A stretch of DNA of 64,000 nucleotides, from positions 124,001-188,000 of the forward strand of contig NZ_VTVA01000004.1 in NCBI RefSeq assembly GCF_008638345.1, in the 5' to 3' direction. The DNA is from Pseudomonas saliphila (lineage in GTDB: Bacteria > Pseudomonadota > Gammaproteobacteria > Pseudomonadales > Pseudomonadaceae). The position numbers were made by a program, and so were the translations under genes. Below are positions 7,919-17,176 of the stretch, in pieces; the first letter of the stretch is position 1; the number at the start of each line of letters is the position of its first letter. The notes under the pieces are model-generated. The model was not told where the DNA came from, made no database searches, and saw only the letters and a list, made by a program, of their open reading frames with translations.

Positions 7919-8704
7919 ATGAGTGAAACTGAACAGCCCAGCGTGCTGCTGGATCATCCAGCCGACGGCGTCGCACGGCTAACCCTCAATCGGCCGCACG
8001 TAACCAATGCACTGAGCCTCGAGCTTCAGGCATTGCTGTCCAGCCACTTTTCCGATCTGGCGCTCGATCCGCAGGTACGCTGTATCTTGCTGACCGGCGG
8101 CGATCGGGCATTTGCAGCGGGCGGTGATATATCGAGCATGGCGGGGGTAGGTCCGATCGACATCTACCAACGACATACCGAGCGTGTCTGGGCACCGATC
8201 CAGCATTGTCCCAAACCGGTCATCGCAGCGGTGTGCGGTTACGCCTATGGCGGCGGCTGTGAGTTGGCAATGCACGCCGACATCATCATCGCCGGAGAAA
8301 GCGCGCGGTTCTGCCAGCCTGAAATCCGCATCGGCATCATGCCGGGCATCGGCGGAACGCAGCGCCTGGTGCGCGCCATAGGCAAGGCCAAGGCCATGCA
8401 GATGGCACTGACCGGTCGCCCCATTACTGCGCAGGAAGCCTGCATTGCCGGACTGGTTAGCGAAGTGGTTGCAGACGAAGAGGTACAGAACGTCGCGCTT
8501 GAACAAGCCACTCTGATCGCAGCCATGCCGCCCCTGGCGGCCGAACAGATAAAGGAAGTCATTCTCGCAGGGATGGACGCCTCTCTCGAAGCGGGCCTGG
8601 CGCTGGAGCGCAAGGCCAATGCACTGCTCTTCGCCTCCCGGGATCAGAAGGAAGGCATGAACGCGTTTATCGAAAAGCGCCGGCCACAGTTCACCGGGAA
8701 TTGA
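7919..8704 (+). CDS. Enoyl-CoA hydratase/isomerase (crotonase family)
   Basis: A 261-residue crotonase. Glu115 in GGGCEL and Glu135 in CQPEIRIG are spaced by 20, as are the two catalytic glutamates of rat enoyl-CoA hydratase (144 and 164), so an active hydratase is likely. The oxyanion-hole segment RAFAAGGDI is present. ATG 7919 is preferred to the upstream in-frame ATG at 7853, which overlaps operator site B. The gene stands alone on the plus strand, divergent from the igr-like unit, and ends at the terminator at 8752. It could act in side-chain beta-oxidation or in later C/D-ring steps; the sequence does not say which. Confidence 0.85.
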   Translation: MSETEQPSVLLDHPADGVARLTLNRPHVTNALSLELQALLSSHFSDLALDPQVRCILLTGGDRAFAAGGDISSMAGVGPIDIYQRHTERVWAPIQHCPKPVIAAVCGYAYGGGCELAMHADIIIAGESARFCQPEIRIGIMPGIGGTQRLVRAIGKAKAMQMALTGRPITAQEACIAGLVSEVVADEEVQNVALEQATLIAAMPPLAAEQIKEVILAGMDASLEAGLALERKANALLFASRDQKEGMNAFIEKRRPQFTGN

Positions 8705-8751
8705 GCCGTTAGCGGTATCAGCGGCAAACCGACTATGGGCCAGATGCAAAA

Positions 8752-8784
8752 AATCCCCGCCAGGGTATCTGGCGGGGATTTTTG
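8752..8784. terminator. Bidirectional intrinsic terminator
   Basis: Stem ATCCCCGCCAG / CTGGCGGGGAT with loop GGTAT, a T-run on the plus strand and a matching T-run on the minus strand. It ends the hydratase (+) and the long hsaA-to-DUF1329 unit (-). Confidence 0.88.
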
Positions 8785-8803
8785 TTATCCGACTAGCAGA
8801 TTA

Positions 8804-10180
8804 TCAACGGCCGGAGCGACGAGCTGCCTCCGGGCCGAAGTCACGTGCCGAGATGTCTCCACGATTGAGGATGTAACCGTTCGGCTGCTCATTGATCAGG
8901 TTGAAGGCAAGATAACTCTTGGCCATCAGATCATGATAGAAACCGACGCCGGCCTGCCAGGTGTTGGCTTCATAGGCATAAAAGTAATTCACCATTGACG
9001 TGCGCCATAGGCCGCCACGGCTATCGTAGTTATCGCCCATGACCATCAACCAGCTGTCCTCGTCGATGTACATGGTGCGCTTGCCGTACAGGTGACGGTA
9101 GCCATCCTTCAGGTTGCCTTCCAATACCCAGACACGGCGCATTTCATAACGCATGTGATCCGGATTGGCATGGTTACCTGGCAGCAGTTCGGCATAGCTG
9201 ATGTCTGGCGAATGCAGACGATAAGCGTTAGACGGCACATACATTTCCTGCTTACCGACTATCTCCCAGTTGTAACGCTTTCCTGAGCCATTGAAGATGC
9301 GCACCTCATCCACAGTGATCGAACCACCACTGCCTGGAAACTGCATATCGAAGCCGTATTCTGGCGATTGACGCACGCGACGGGTGCCAGGATCGTACCG
9401 CCAGCTCTGACGAGGTTCAGTCGCGTGATTGAAGTACTCGACGCCTGTGTTGACCTCTCCCCGATCACGCTGCGGTAATAAGGTTTCATTCAGATAATAG
9501 GACGAGGCACCTTCAGTCTTGCCCTGCTTGCCCGGCTCCAGCGGGGGAGCAAGGTTGCGCGAGGCAACACGACCCCAGTTGATGCGATCTTGACCCACCA
9601 CATAGGCATTATCCGATACCAGCTCTTCGGTCCAGGGACGATAGGTGCCGAAGGATGATGACCACAACAGCTCCAGGCCAGTCTTGGGGAACGGAAACAG
9701 AATCCCGCCGGTGGTGGCCACTACGCCCTCGCCGTCATCTACCAGCTCGGCACTTTTGGCATTTGCCAATGTCGCCTCGCACACGGAATCAGGCATGCGG
9801 AAGTTGCGACGCGACGGATAAATCGGCATCTCGAACGTATCCGGGTAGGCCTCGAACAGCGCCTTCTGACCAGCAGACAGTCGATCCGCGTGTTCGCTCA
9901 GGTTCGCCGCAGTGATCACGAACAGCGGCTTGTCCTCCGGATAGGGGTCAACCGGATGGTTTCCAGTACCCTTGAAGTCCACGTGCTCCGGAGCTCCCAG
10001 CCACTTGCCAGTCCATTCGGCGAGGCTGCCATCGGCATTACCAGCCTTCTCTGCGCCGACACAGGTCAAGTCCTTGCCTAACCGCGCAATTTCATCAGAG
10101 GTGCCCACAGCGTGCGCCATGCCAGTCACTGCCATCTGGGAGACCAGTATAGCCAGGCATAGAGGTTTGATGGAATTCAT
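8804..10180 (-). CDS. DUF1329 envelope protein (LolA-like fold)
   Basis: A 458-residue DUF1329 protein with a signal peptide cleaved near AHA (about residue 24). This family is related in fold to LolA/LolB lipoprotein carriers and almost always occurs beside a DUF1302 outer-membrane protein, as it does here. Such pairs recur in steroid, terpene and other hydrophobic-substrate loci, where a role in moving the substrate or its products across the envelope has been proposed. Direct evidence of function is thin. AAGGAG precedes the ATG at 10180, 14 bases after the DUF1302 gene. It is the last gene of the unit. Confidence 0.85.
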   Translation of the reverse strand: MNSIKPLCLAILVSQMAVTGMAHAVGTSDEIARLGKDLTCVGAEKAGNADGSLAEWTGKWLGAPEHVDFKGTGNHPVDPYPEDKPLFVITAANLSEHADRLSAGQKALFEAYPDTFEMPIYPSRRNFRMPDSVCEATLANAKSAELVDDGEGVVATTGGILFPFPKTGLELLWSSSFGTYRPWTEELVSDNAYVVGQDRINWGRVASRNLAPPLEPGKQGKTEGASSYYLNETLLPQRDRGEVNTGVEYFNHATEPRQSWRYDPGTRRVRQSPEYGFDMQFPGSGGSITVDEVRIFNGSGKRYNWEIVGKQEMYVPSNAYRLHSPDISYAELLPGNHANPDHMRYEMRRVWVLEGNLKDGYRHLYGKRTMYIDEDSWLMVMGDNYDSRGGLWRTSMVNYFYAYEANTWQAGVGFYHDLMAKSYLAFNLINEQPNGYILNRGDISARDFGPEAARRSGR

Positions 10181-10194
10181 GACTCCACTCCTTA

Positions 10195-11871
10195 TTAGAA
10201 TGTGTATTTGGCGTTGAGTGACAGATAATCGCGATCAGCCATGGTGCGGCCCTTTGCTATATCGGATGAGGACAGATAGTTGACCCATGTCGCGCCCAGC
10301 TCGAAGTTGCCCATATAAGCCATCGATGCGCCCAGCGTCAGTCGGTGCTCGTCACGACCGAAACCCTGACCGCCACTGCCGTCGAGGTTCTGCATCCAGG
10401 TAGCGTTGGTGCTGAGGTCCCAGCCGCGGAACACGCTCGGATAATCCAGGACTGCACCGAGACCAAGCATGGTATTGGAGCGGGTCTGGCCGTCATATTC
10501 GTAGTCATCGAAGGCACCGTCGAAACCTGGGCCACCGCCGGTGACATGCAAGGTATCCACGCCCTGAATACGCTCATTGATCAGCTCACCCAGGAAGGTG
10601 GTCTGCGAAGCCAGGACCGACGGACCAAGAATGTAGACGGCGTTAAGATTGGTCATCAACCGATCGCCGGTCGTCGGCGCACCATTGGATAGCACCACAG
10701 GCGCATTCTGGCGCAGGCTCATGTCGGCGCCGATCTGTACACCCCCTATCTTGGAGGTCAGACTCACACCGGTCAGCTTGATATCCTCGAAATAACCGAA
10801 CTTCAGACTGGGAACACCAGGGCCGAACCCGAGCCCGTCGATACTATTAAGCGAGGAAAAACGCGTCGCGCCGCTGAAATCGAGGAACATCGAGGCAACC
10901 CGATCATGGTAACGGTAGTGATACAGACCGACCTCAGTGTTGAAATCGATGTTGTATCGCACCCCGAGTCCCCACTGCCCTGAATCGCGCGGCTTCACTT
11001 CCCCGGCAGTTGTAGCCGCGGTAAAGGTACGATCTGGGAGTGTACTGATCACCCCCGGATTAAGCCGGAAGAACTGCGAGCCGGGGCCGAAGAAATCCGT
11101 ACCGTTGAAGAAGTCGCCGACCGGATTAAGCTGCGTTTCCTCCCATTCGTACTGATAAAAGCCAGTGAACGCCAGATGCTGATTGAGCGACCAGGTGAAG
11201 GAGATCTGCCCCACTGGCAGATAAGCGTCCTTGGCCTCGGTACCGGGGACGTTGAACTTGGTGGCATCCACCGGCGCCTGGCCCTGGCTGATGTTCGGCC
11301 AGAATAGACTTTCACCCCAGGCGACCAGATGCCGGCCCGCATTGAGGGACAGATACTGCTGTTCGCCAATAGGAAAGTTGCCATAGACATAGGCATCCAA
11401 CAGCTGGAAACGGCTACCGCTTTCATCGCGCGTCTTGTTGACAAACTGGTGCTGGTCGCCCGGGCCTGCCACTACTCTGTTTACGGTAGCTGGCGAGTCA
11501 TTATCATTGTCGCTCTTGTAAACGTCGTCATAGAAATGGCTGGCGCGCAACACCGCCCCCAGGTTGTCCTTCTCTACCAGGATTTCGCCAAACAGACTGA
11601 CCCGATTGTTGATCGGGGCATATCGGTCGAAATTGCGTGTACCGTCATCGTTATTGAGACTGGCCAGATAGTGGCTGTCGGGACTGCGAGTTCGAAAGGA
11701 ATACGTGTAGTTCGCAGTAGCCTGGGAACTGATAGACAAACCGTTATCGAAATGGACGGTCTGGAAGGCTACGGCTGACGGGCTGGCCAAGAAAGTACCT
11801 ATGGCCAGTGCTAACGGCGTCATACCAATGGCGATACGTCTGCTTGTGAGACTGGGATTATTATTCTTCAC
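10195..11871 (-). CDS. DUF1302 outer-membrane beta-barrel protein
   Basis: A 558-residue DUF1302 protein. After a signal peptide ending near SAVAF, the sequence shows alternating beta strands, LVAWGESLFWPN, and a C-terminal Phe (LSLNAKYTF), the outer-membrane insertion signal. It is likely a channel or sensor for hydrophobic substrates, partnered by the DUF1329 protein. The start chosen is GTG at 11871, because AGGAG lies 7 bases upstream and the signal peptide then begins cleanly with VKNNN; the frame runs open to 11943 without a better site. A perfect 12-bp hairpin lies just upstream at 11937-11964. Confidence 0.85.
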   Translation of the reverse strand: MKNNNPSLTSRRIAIGMTPLALAIGTFLASPSAVAFQTVHFDNGLSISSQATANYTYSFRTRSPDSHYLASLNNDDGTRNFDRYAPINNRVSLFGEILVEKDNLGAVLRASHFYDDVYKSDNDNDSPATVNRVVAGPGDQHQFVNKTRDESGSRFQLLDAYVYGNFPIGEQQYLSLNAGRHLVAWGESLFWPNISQGQAPVDATKFNVPGTEAKDAYLPVGQISFTWSLNQHLAFTGFYQYEWEETQLNPVGDFFNGTDFFGPGSQFFRLNPGVISTLPDRTFTAATTAGEVKPRDSGQWGLGVRYNIDFNTEVGLYHYRYHDRVASMFLDFSGATRFSSLNSIDGLGFGPGVPSLKFGYFEDIKLTGVSLTSKIGGVQIGADMSLRQNAPVVLSNGAPTTGDRLMTNLNAVYILGPSVLASQTTFLGELINERIQGVDTLHVTGGGPGFDGAFDDYEYDGQTRSNTMLGLGAVLDYPSVFRGWDLSTNATWMQNLDGSGGQGFGRDEHRLTLGASMAYMGNFELGATWVNYLSSSDIAKGRTMADRDYLSLNAKYTF

Positions 11872-11936
11872 TGTCTGCTCCTGATGGTTAATCAGCACCT
11901 TGGGGCGCCTAACCAGTATCAGTGCGAGACAATTGG

Positions 11937-11964
11937 CCAGCATCCTCCAAACGGAGGATGCTGG
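11937..11964. other. Intercistronic perfect hairpin
   Basis: A 12-bp perfect inverted repeat, CCAGCATCCTCC / GGAGGATGCTGG, with a four-base loop, between the acyl-CoA ligase stop and the DUF1302 start. No T-run follows on the minus strand, so it is not a canonical terminator. It may protect or define transcript ends, so that the envelope genes and enzyme genes are expressed at different levels (inference). Confidence 0.6.
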
Positions 11965-11974
11965 TGAGAGGCGA

Positions 11975-13573
11975 TCAGCTGACTGGGGACAACTCTCTGC
12001 CGAGGGCTAGCTTGTCGACCTTGTTTGAAGCATTCGTCGGCAGGCTCGGATAGAAGCGAACGTGGCGAGGCACTTTGTAGTTGGCCATGTTCTCGCGACT
12101 CCAGGCAATCAATCCGGCTTCATCGAGCTGGTGATTCTGGCGTAGCACCACACAGGCGCAGCCGACCTCACCCATGCGTTCATCCGGCACGCCCAGCACC
12201 GCGACCAGAGCGATGGCCGGATGCTCGCTCAGCGCCGCTTCGATCTCCGCTGGATAACAATTGAACCCTCCAACAATGAACATATCCTTCAGGCGGCCGG
12301 TGATGCGGAGATTGCCATCCTCGTCCAGGCTGCCAATGTCGCCGGTGTGCAACCAGCCGTCAGCGTCAATCGCTTCTTCGGTTGCCTCGGGATTGTTGAA
12401 ATAGCCCTGCATGACGTGAAACCCACGCAAGCAGATCTCACCGTTTTCACCATCGGCCACAGGTTGATTGTCGGAGTCGATAATGCGCAGTTCAGTACCC
12501 GGAATCGGCTTACCGCTAGTGCCCGCGATGACGTCTGCCGGCGCATCAGGATCGCAAATGGTCGCCAGCCCACCGCATTCGGTCAGACCGTAAGCTGTGG
12601 TGACAACGCTGCAGCCCAGCCTGGAGCGGATACGCTCAATCAACACCGGCGGAATGGTCGATGCGCCCGTCACTGCGACCCTCAAGCTGGAAAGATCTGC
12701 CTGATCCAGCTGCGGGTGATCGAGCATCGACAGGTACAGTGTCGGCGGCCCCGGCAATATGGTGATCGCTTCGCGGGCGACGCGCTGGAACACCTGTTCT
12801 GCATCGAATACCGGTTGAGGCAGAATGGTCGCGCCGCCCAGCAGGCAGGTCAGCCATCCGGCCTTGTAGCCAAAGGAATGAAAGAACGGATTGACGATCA
12901 GGTAACGGTCGCCCGGCACCAGCCCGATGATGCGCACGTATTCATTAAATGCACGCAGACTCTGGCCATGCGCGCACATCACGCCCTTCGGCTTACCCGT
13001 GGTCCCGGATGTAAACAACAGATCCGACAGATCCTGCGCACCGATTGACAAGGCACGTTGCCGCGCCTGATCGATACTGACGCCTTCGCCAAGCCGGAAA
13101 AACTCAGCGAGCGGCAGGTCATTCGCCTGGGCGGCTTCGCCATCGAGCACAACCATGCGCTTCAGCGTGGCCGGGCGGCAATCGTCCAGCATTGCGGGGT
13201 AATCAGTACCAAGAAACCGGCCCTGAACGAACAGGTAGCTCGCCCCGCTACGATCGAGAATATCGGCCGCCTCACCGCCTTTCATGCGGGTATTGAGCGG
13301 CACCAACACCGCGCCCGCGCTCTGCAATCCAAGCGCGATCAATACCCAGTCGATACTGTTCGGTGCCCATATAGCAACGCGGTCGCCCTTCACCACGCCT
13401 TCAGCCATCAGTGCCCGGGTGACCTGCAGTACGCGATCGGGTAACTCGGCATAACTGATCTGCTGGGCAGCGTCTTCCAACGCCACGCGCTCGGTGTGAA
13501 TGGCGGCTGCACGCATGACCAGCTCGGGAATAGACTGTGGCACATCGTCCGGAGTATTGAATACACAAGGCAT
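11975..13573 (-). CDS. AMP-forming acyl-CoA synthetase, FadD3/FadD17-like steroid ligase
   Basis: A 532-residue ANL-superfamily ligase that would activate a carboxylate via an acyl-adenylate. FTSGTTGKPKG (187-197) is the P-loop, YGLTECGG the A5 motif, TGDIG and GRLKDMFIVGG the hinge region, and Lys518/521 near the C-terminus the thioester-step lysine. ATG 13573 fits the family; the open frame to 13843 adds an Arg/Cys-rich stretch lying inside the reductase gene. In steroid loci FadD3 activates the C/D-ring propanoate (HIP), and other ligases activate side chains. Which of these this enzyme does cannot be told. It sits between the KshB-like reductase and the DUF1302 gene. Confidence 0.85.
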   Translation of the reverse strand: MPCVFNTPDDVPQSIPELVMRAAAIHTERVALEDAAQQISYAELPDRVLQVTRALMAEGVVKGDRVAIWAPNSIDWVLIALGLQSAGAVLVPLNTRMKGGEAADILDRSGASYLFVQGRFLGTDYPAMLDDCRPATLKRMVVLDGEAAQANDLPLAEFFRLGEGVSIDQARQRALSIGAQDLSDLLFTSGTTGKPKGVMCAHGQSLRAFNEYVRIIGLVPGDRYLIVNPFFHSFGYKAGWLTCLLGGATILPQPVFDAEQVFQRVAREAITILPGPPTLYLSMLDHPQLDQADLSSLRVAVTGASTIPPVLIERIRSRLGCSVVTTAYGLTECGGLATICDPDAPADVIAGTSGKPIPGTELRIIDSDNQPVADGENGEICLRGFHVMQGYFNNPEATEEAIDADGWLHTGDIGSLDEDGNLRITGRLKDMFIVGGFNCYPAEIEAALSEHPAIALVAVLGVPDERMGEVGCACVVLRQNHQLDEAGLIAWSRENMANYKVPRHVRFYPSLPTNASNKVDKLALGRELSPVS

Positions 13574-13592
13574 ACGGGGTTCTCGTTGTTGT

Positions 13593-14627
13593 TCAGTCGG
13601 GAAAGCGCAGATGTACGCGATCACTAGTAGCCACCGCCTGACACGCCAGGGTCCAGCCCTCTTCCAGCTCCTCGGCATCCAGCGCATCGTTGCGCAGCAG
13701 GTCAACATCGCCTGACACGAGGGTGCACATGCAGGACGCGCAGGAGCCGACCAGACAGGAGTGCGGTGGCTGCATACCGTCGCGCTGCATCGCCGCCAGC
13801 AAGACCTCGCCCGGCTCACAGAGGATTTCCCGCGTTTCGCCATCCAGCTCGACAGTCAGGCTGGTAGCCGATGCACCTTCATGCTCGACGATAGTTTCGT
13901 GGGTCTGCTCGCTTTCGCCGGGCAAGGAAACAAAGCGTTCGACGTGGATCGAGCGTGGCGCCAGCCCGGCCTGCTTGAGCGCTTCGACGCTGGCGTCCAT
14001 GAACAGGCCCGGGCCACAGATAAAGGCCTCGGCCTGTTCGTAGCCTGCGGCCAGCGCCGCCAGCTGCGGAATCGTGGGATGGCCCTGGACACTGGCCAGC
14101 CAGTGAATGATTTGCAGCCGGCCGGGGTATTCAGTGGCCAGTTGCTGCAACAGCTCGCGAAAGATCACCGAGCGCTCGTCGCGGTTGGCGTAGATCAGCC
14201 GCACCCGGCCCTTGCCCTGACTCAGCGCCGAACGCAGGATGGAAAGCACCGGCGTGACGCCACTGCCGCCGGCCAGCAGCAGGAAATCATGGTCCAGCTG
14301 TTTGGGCACGAATACGCCCGAAGGCGGCATGACTTCCAGCCGATCACCGGGTTTGACGTTATCGCACAGCCAGTTGGAACCGCGACCGTCATCTACCCGC
14401 TTGACCGTCACACGCAAGTTTTCACGTTCGTAGGGGCTGCTCGAAAGCGAATAGCACCGCGGCAGCCAGTCGTCGGCGAAAGGAATACGCAGGGTCAGAA
14501 ACTGGCCCGGACGGTATTGGAACTGCTCGGCCAGCGCTGTGGGTATGGCAAATTCGAAGGAACAGCTGTCATGGGTTTCTGCCGTAACGGCCGCCACTTC
14601 GAGAGGAATGTACGCAGATGTGCTCAT
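13593..14627 (-). CDS. KshB-like ferredoxin reductase (FAD, NAD, C-terminal 2Fe-2S)
   Basis: A 344-residue electron-transfer protein with three domains in order: an FAD domain with RCYSLSS (57-63), an NAD(P) domain with GGSGVTP (120-126), and a plant-type 2Fe-2S domain with Cys291, Cys296, Cys299 and Cys329. This layout is shared by KshB, the reductase of 3-ketosteroid 9alpha-hydroxylase, and by PaaE and HmpA-like reductases. Between a 3beta/17beta-HSD-like SDR and a ligase in a steroid unit, KshB is the best reading. The Rieske oxygenase KshA is not in this window. The start is 2 bases after the SDR stop, implying coupled translation. Confidence 0.85.
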   Translation of the reverse strand: MSTSAYIPLEVAAVTAETHDSCSFEFAIPTALAEQFQYRPGQFLTLRIPFADDWLPRCYSLSSSPYERENLRVTVKRVDDGRGSNWLCDNVKPGDRLEVMPPSGVFVPKQLDHDFLLLAGGSGVTPVLSILRSALSQGKGRVRLIYANRDERSVIFRELLQQLATEYPGRLQIIHWLASVQGHPTIPQLAALAAGYEQAEAFICGPGLFMDASVEALKQAGLAPRSIHVERFVSLPGESEQTHETIVEHEGASATSLTVELDGETREILCEPGEVLLAAMQRDGMQPPHSCLVGSCASCMCTLVSGDVDLLRNDALDAEELEEGWTLACQAVATSDRVHLRFPD

Positions 14628-14629
14628 GG

Positions 14630-15391
14630 TCAGATACTCATCACAAACTGGCCGCTATCAATACGCAGCTCGATGCCGTTTACCGCCCGCGATTCATCGG
14701 AGGCGAGATACAGGATGCCGTCCGCAACATCTGTTGGCAGACAGGCACGGTTCATAGGGTCCTTGTCGATGGTAAAGAGCATCGGATCGATGTCTTTTGG
14801 ATAAGAGCCCTGGGTCATGGCCGTGAGCACGCCGTCCGGGTGTACGGAGTTGCAACGGATGCGGTATTTCTGCCGGCGACAGTGCACCGCCACGCTGCGC
14901 GTCAGCGCAGCGACTGCACCCTTGCTGGCGCCATAGGCAAGGTAGTCGTCCCGTGCGGCCAGGGCCGCTATCGAGGAGATGTTCACGATCGAGCCGCCAC
15001 CACTTTCCTTCATCAGCTCGATGGCGGCTTTACAACCCAGGAACACGCTGTCGGCATTTACGCGCAGTAACTGGTGCCATTCGGCCAATGTGGCCTGCTC
15101 GATGCTGCCGGGAATCAGGATTCCTGCGTTGTTGACCAGAATATCCAAGCGCTGGTAACGCGAGCGCACCAGCTCGCCGATGGCCTGCCATTCAGCCGGA
15201 TCGCTGACGTCATGCCGCACGAAGAGTGCAGCCTCGCCCAGCTCTTCAGCGATGCGCTCGCCGTCTGCAACATTCAGGTCAGTCATGATCACGCTTGCGC
15301 CTTCGGCGACAAACCGGCGAGCAGCCGCTTCGCCGATGCCGCTGGCAGCACCGGTGACAATCGCCACCTTGTTCAATAGTCGCTCAGTCAT
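14630..15391 (-). CDS. 3beta/17beta-hydroxysteroid dehydrogenase-like SDR
   Basis: A 253-residue classical SDR very close in pattern to the 3beta/17beta-hydroxysteroid dehydrogenase of Comamonas testosteroni: LFVRHDVSD, NNAGILIPG and RCNSVHPDGV all have counterparts there. TGAASGIG is at 13-20, Ser139/140, Tyr153 and Lys157 are the catalytic residues, and Asp38 in MTDLN predicts NAD rather than NADP. It would oxidise a steroid hydroxyl to the ketone that KstD needs. AAGGAG precedes the ATG at 15391, and the gene sits between the KstD-type and KshB-like genes, which supports a nuclear (ring) role. Confidence 0.85.
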   Translation of the reverse strand: MTERLLNKVAIVTGAASGIGEAAARRFVAEGASVIMTDLNVADGERIAEELGEAALFVRHDVSDPAEWQAIGELVRSRYQRLDILVNNAGILIPGSIEQATLAEWHQLLRVNADSVFLGCKAAIELMKESGGGSIVNISSIAALAARDDYLAYGASKGAVAALTRSVAVHCRRQKYRIRCNSVHPDGVLTAMTQGSYPKDIDPMLFTIDKDPMNRACLPTDVADGILYLASDESRAVNGIELRIDSGQFVMSI

Positions 15392-15405
15392 GCCCTGCTC
15401 CTTTT

Positions 15406-17121
15406 CTATGCCTTGGCTGCTGCATGCAACGCCGCGATGTACCCGAAGGTCATTGCCGGACCCAGCGTGCCGCCGGCACCGGGATAGGTAGTGCCCATCA
15501 CCGAGGCCGAGGTATTACCGATGGCATACAGGCCGGGGATCACCTCGCCCTGCTCCTTCACTACCTGGGCGTGCTCATTGGTCAGCAGACCGCCCTTGGT
15601 ACCGATGTCGCCAGCGTGCATCCGCATCGCGTAGAACGGCCCTTTGCTGACAGGCGCCAGGCACGGATTGGGCGTGACGTTGCTGTCGCCGTAGTAGCGA
15701 TCAAACACGTTGCCGCCCCGTCCGAAATCCTCATCCGTGCCGCTGGCAGCAAAGCCGTTCATGCGCTGCACCGTCTGCGCCAGCCCGGAAGCATCCACCC
15801 CGATCTGGCTGGCCAGTTCGTCCAGCGTGTCGGCCTTGAAGTACAGGTTGTTCAGCCACTCCTTGCGCAGCCGACTGTCAGGCATGATCTGGCCGGGCAT
15901 CAGCGGTCCCATGGCGTAGTTGAAGCGAAACTTGCTGTCGAAAATCGTCCAGCAGGGAATGCTCTTGCCAGCGGTTTTCTCATTGTCCTGATACATGGCG
16001 TCGACAAACTCGAGATAGGGCGCCGCTTCGTTGACGAAACGGCGACCCTCGCCATTGACCACGATAGCGCCGGGGAAAGCGCGCTCAGCGAACACGCCGC
16101 GGGCCCGGTCTTCTCCAGGTACCTGCAGACTGGGTGCCCACCAGCCCCAATCCAGCAAATCGGTCGCTGCGCCCACCGCCAGACCGGCTTCCAGGCCGGC
16201 CCCGGTGTTGAGACCAGCCGGCGTGGCACTCCATCCGACCTGGGTTGGCTGCGGCAGATACTTGTCACGCAGCGCCTGATTCTGCTCAAAACCGCCAGAG
16301 GCCAGAATCACGCCACAGCGCGCGCCGATTCGCAGACTCTCGCCATTGCGATCCACGACCACGCCGCAGACACGACCGTCTTCTTCAATCAGTTCACGAA
16401 ACTCGGTGTTCAGCCACACAGGCACTTGCCGATCCAGCAGCGAGGCCCGCAAGCTGGCGACCAGTGCGTTGCCCAGCGCCGAGCGACGATCGCGCTTGCT
16501 GTTGGTTTTCTTGCGCCAATTGAAGTCGAGTTTGTAGCGCAGCATCAGCCACAGAATCATCAACCGCCAGCCACTGGACTTGGACATTGCCTTGTGCGCA
16601 TGGCGCGCGGTCCAGGCAATTTTCCCCATGAGCATATTGCCAGGCGCGGCTTCGCGCAGGGCCGGCAGCTGGTCACCCAGCAGGCTCAGATCAAACAGCT
16701 CCGGGTCCAGCGTACGACCGCCGGCCAGCGAGCCGGGCAGATGTGGGTAGTAATCCGGGTATTTATCGGCCACCGCATAGCGGACCCGCGTACGTTTTTC
16801 CAGCCAGGCGATCATTTCCGGCGCCTTGACGAGATAAGCACGCAGGCGCGTGTCATCGACCCGGTCCCCCACCGCTGCCTTGAGGTAGGTCCAGGCCAGC
16901 TCTTCGCTGTCCTTGCCACCCAGGGCCTTGAAGTGATGATTATTCGGAATCCAGATGCCGCCGCCCGACAACGCGGATGTCCCGCCGTACTGTGCGTCTT
17001 TCTCCACTACCAGGACCTTCAGGCCCTGATCCGCAGCGGTCACGGCTGCGGTCATTGCGCCAGCCCCGGAACCTACGACAACGAGGTCGTATTCACCGGC
17101 AGTTTCGTTATTGTTTTTCAT
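15406..17121 (-). CDS. kstD: 3-ketosteroid dehydrogenase (KstD or TesI type), FAD-dependent
   Basis: A 571-residue FAD flavoprotein of the fumarate reductase/KstD family. VVGSGAGA (16-22) with Glu40 is the FAD-binding Rossmann motif. TTYPGAGGTLGPAMTFGY near the C-terminus is the KstD signature; Tyr546 and Gly550 sit where KstD1 has Tyr487 and Gly491, which activate the 3-keto group. Tyr124/125 may be the proton-abstracting tyrosine. The enzyme introduces a ring-A double bond, the step that together with 9alpha-hydroxylation opens ring B. The closely related Delta4-(5alpha)-dehydrogenase (TesI) cannot be excluded. It lies between the hsaA-like oxygenase and the SDR. Confidence 0.85.
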   Translation of the reverse strand: MKNNNETAGEYDLVVVGSGAGAMTAAVTAADQGLKVLVVEKDAQYGGTSALSGGGIWIPNNHHFKALGGKDSEELAWTYLKAAVGDRVDDTRLRAYLVKAPEMIAWLEKRTRVRYAVADKYPDYYPHLPGSLAGGRTLDPELFDLSLLGDQLPALREAAPGNMLMGKIAWTARHAHKAMSKSSGWRLMILWLMLRYKLDFNWRKKTNSKRDRRSALGNALVASLRASLLDRQVPVWLNTEFRELIEEDGRVCGVVVDRNGESLRIGARCGVILASGGFEQNQALRDKYLPQPTQVGWSATPAGLNTGAGLEAGLAVGAATDLLDWGWWAPSLQVPGEDRARGVFAERAFPGAIVVNGEGRRFVNEAAPYLEFVDAMYQDNEKTAGKSIPCWTIFDSKFRFNYAMGPLMPGQIMPDSRLRKEWLNNLYFKADTLDELASQIGVDASGLAQTVQRMNGFAASGTDEDFGRGGNVFDRYYGDSNVTPNPCLAPVSKGPFYAMRMHAGDIGTKGGLLTNEHAQVVKEQGEVIPGLYAIGNTSASVMGTTYPGAGGTLGPAMTFGYIAALHAAAKA

Positions 17122-17176
17122 GCTCAGACTCTTTTAGTGAAGCAGGTACTGGCCGCCGGTAGCCGGCGGCCGCGTA

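Noticed and set aside
11975..13843. A longer acyl-CoA ligase starting at 13843
   Set aside because: The extra 90 residues are Arg/Cys/Trp-rich, lie inside the KshB-like gene in another frame, and are not ligase-like. ATG 13573 fits the family.
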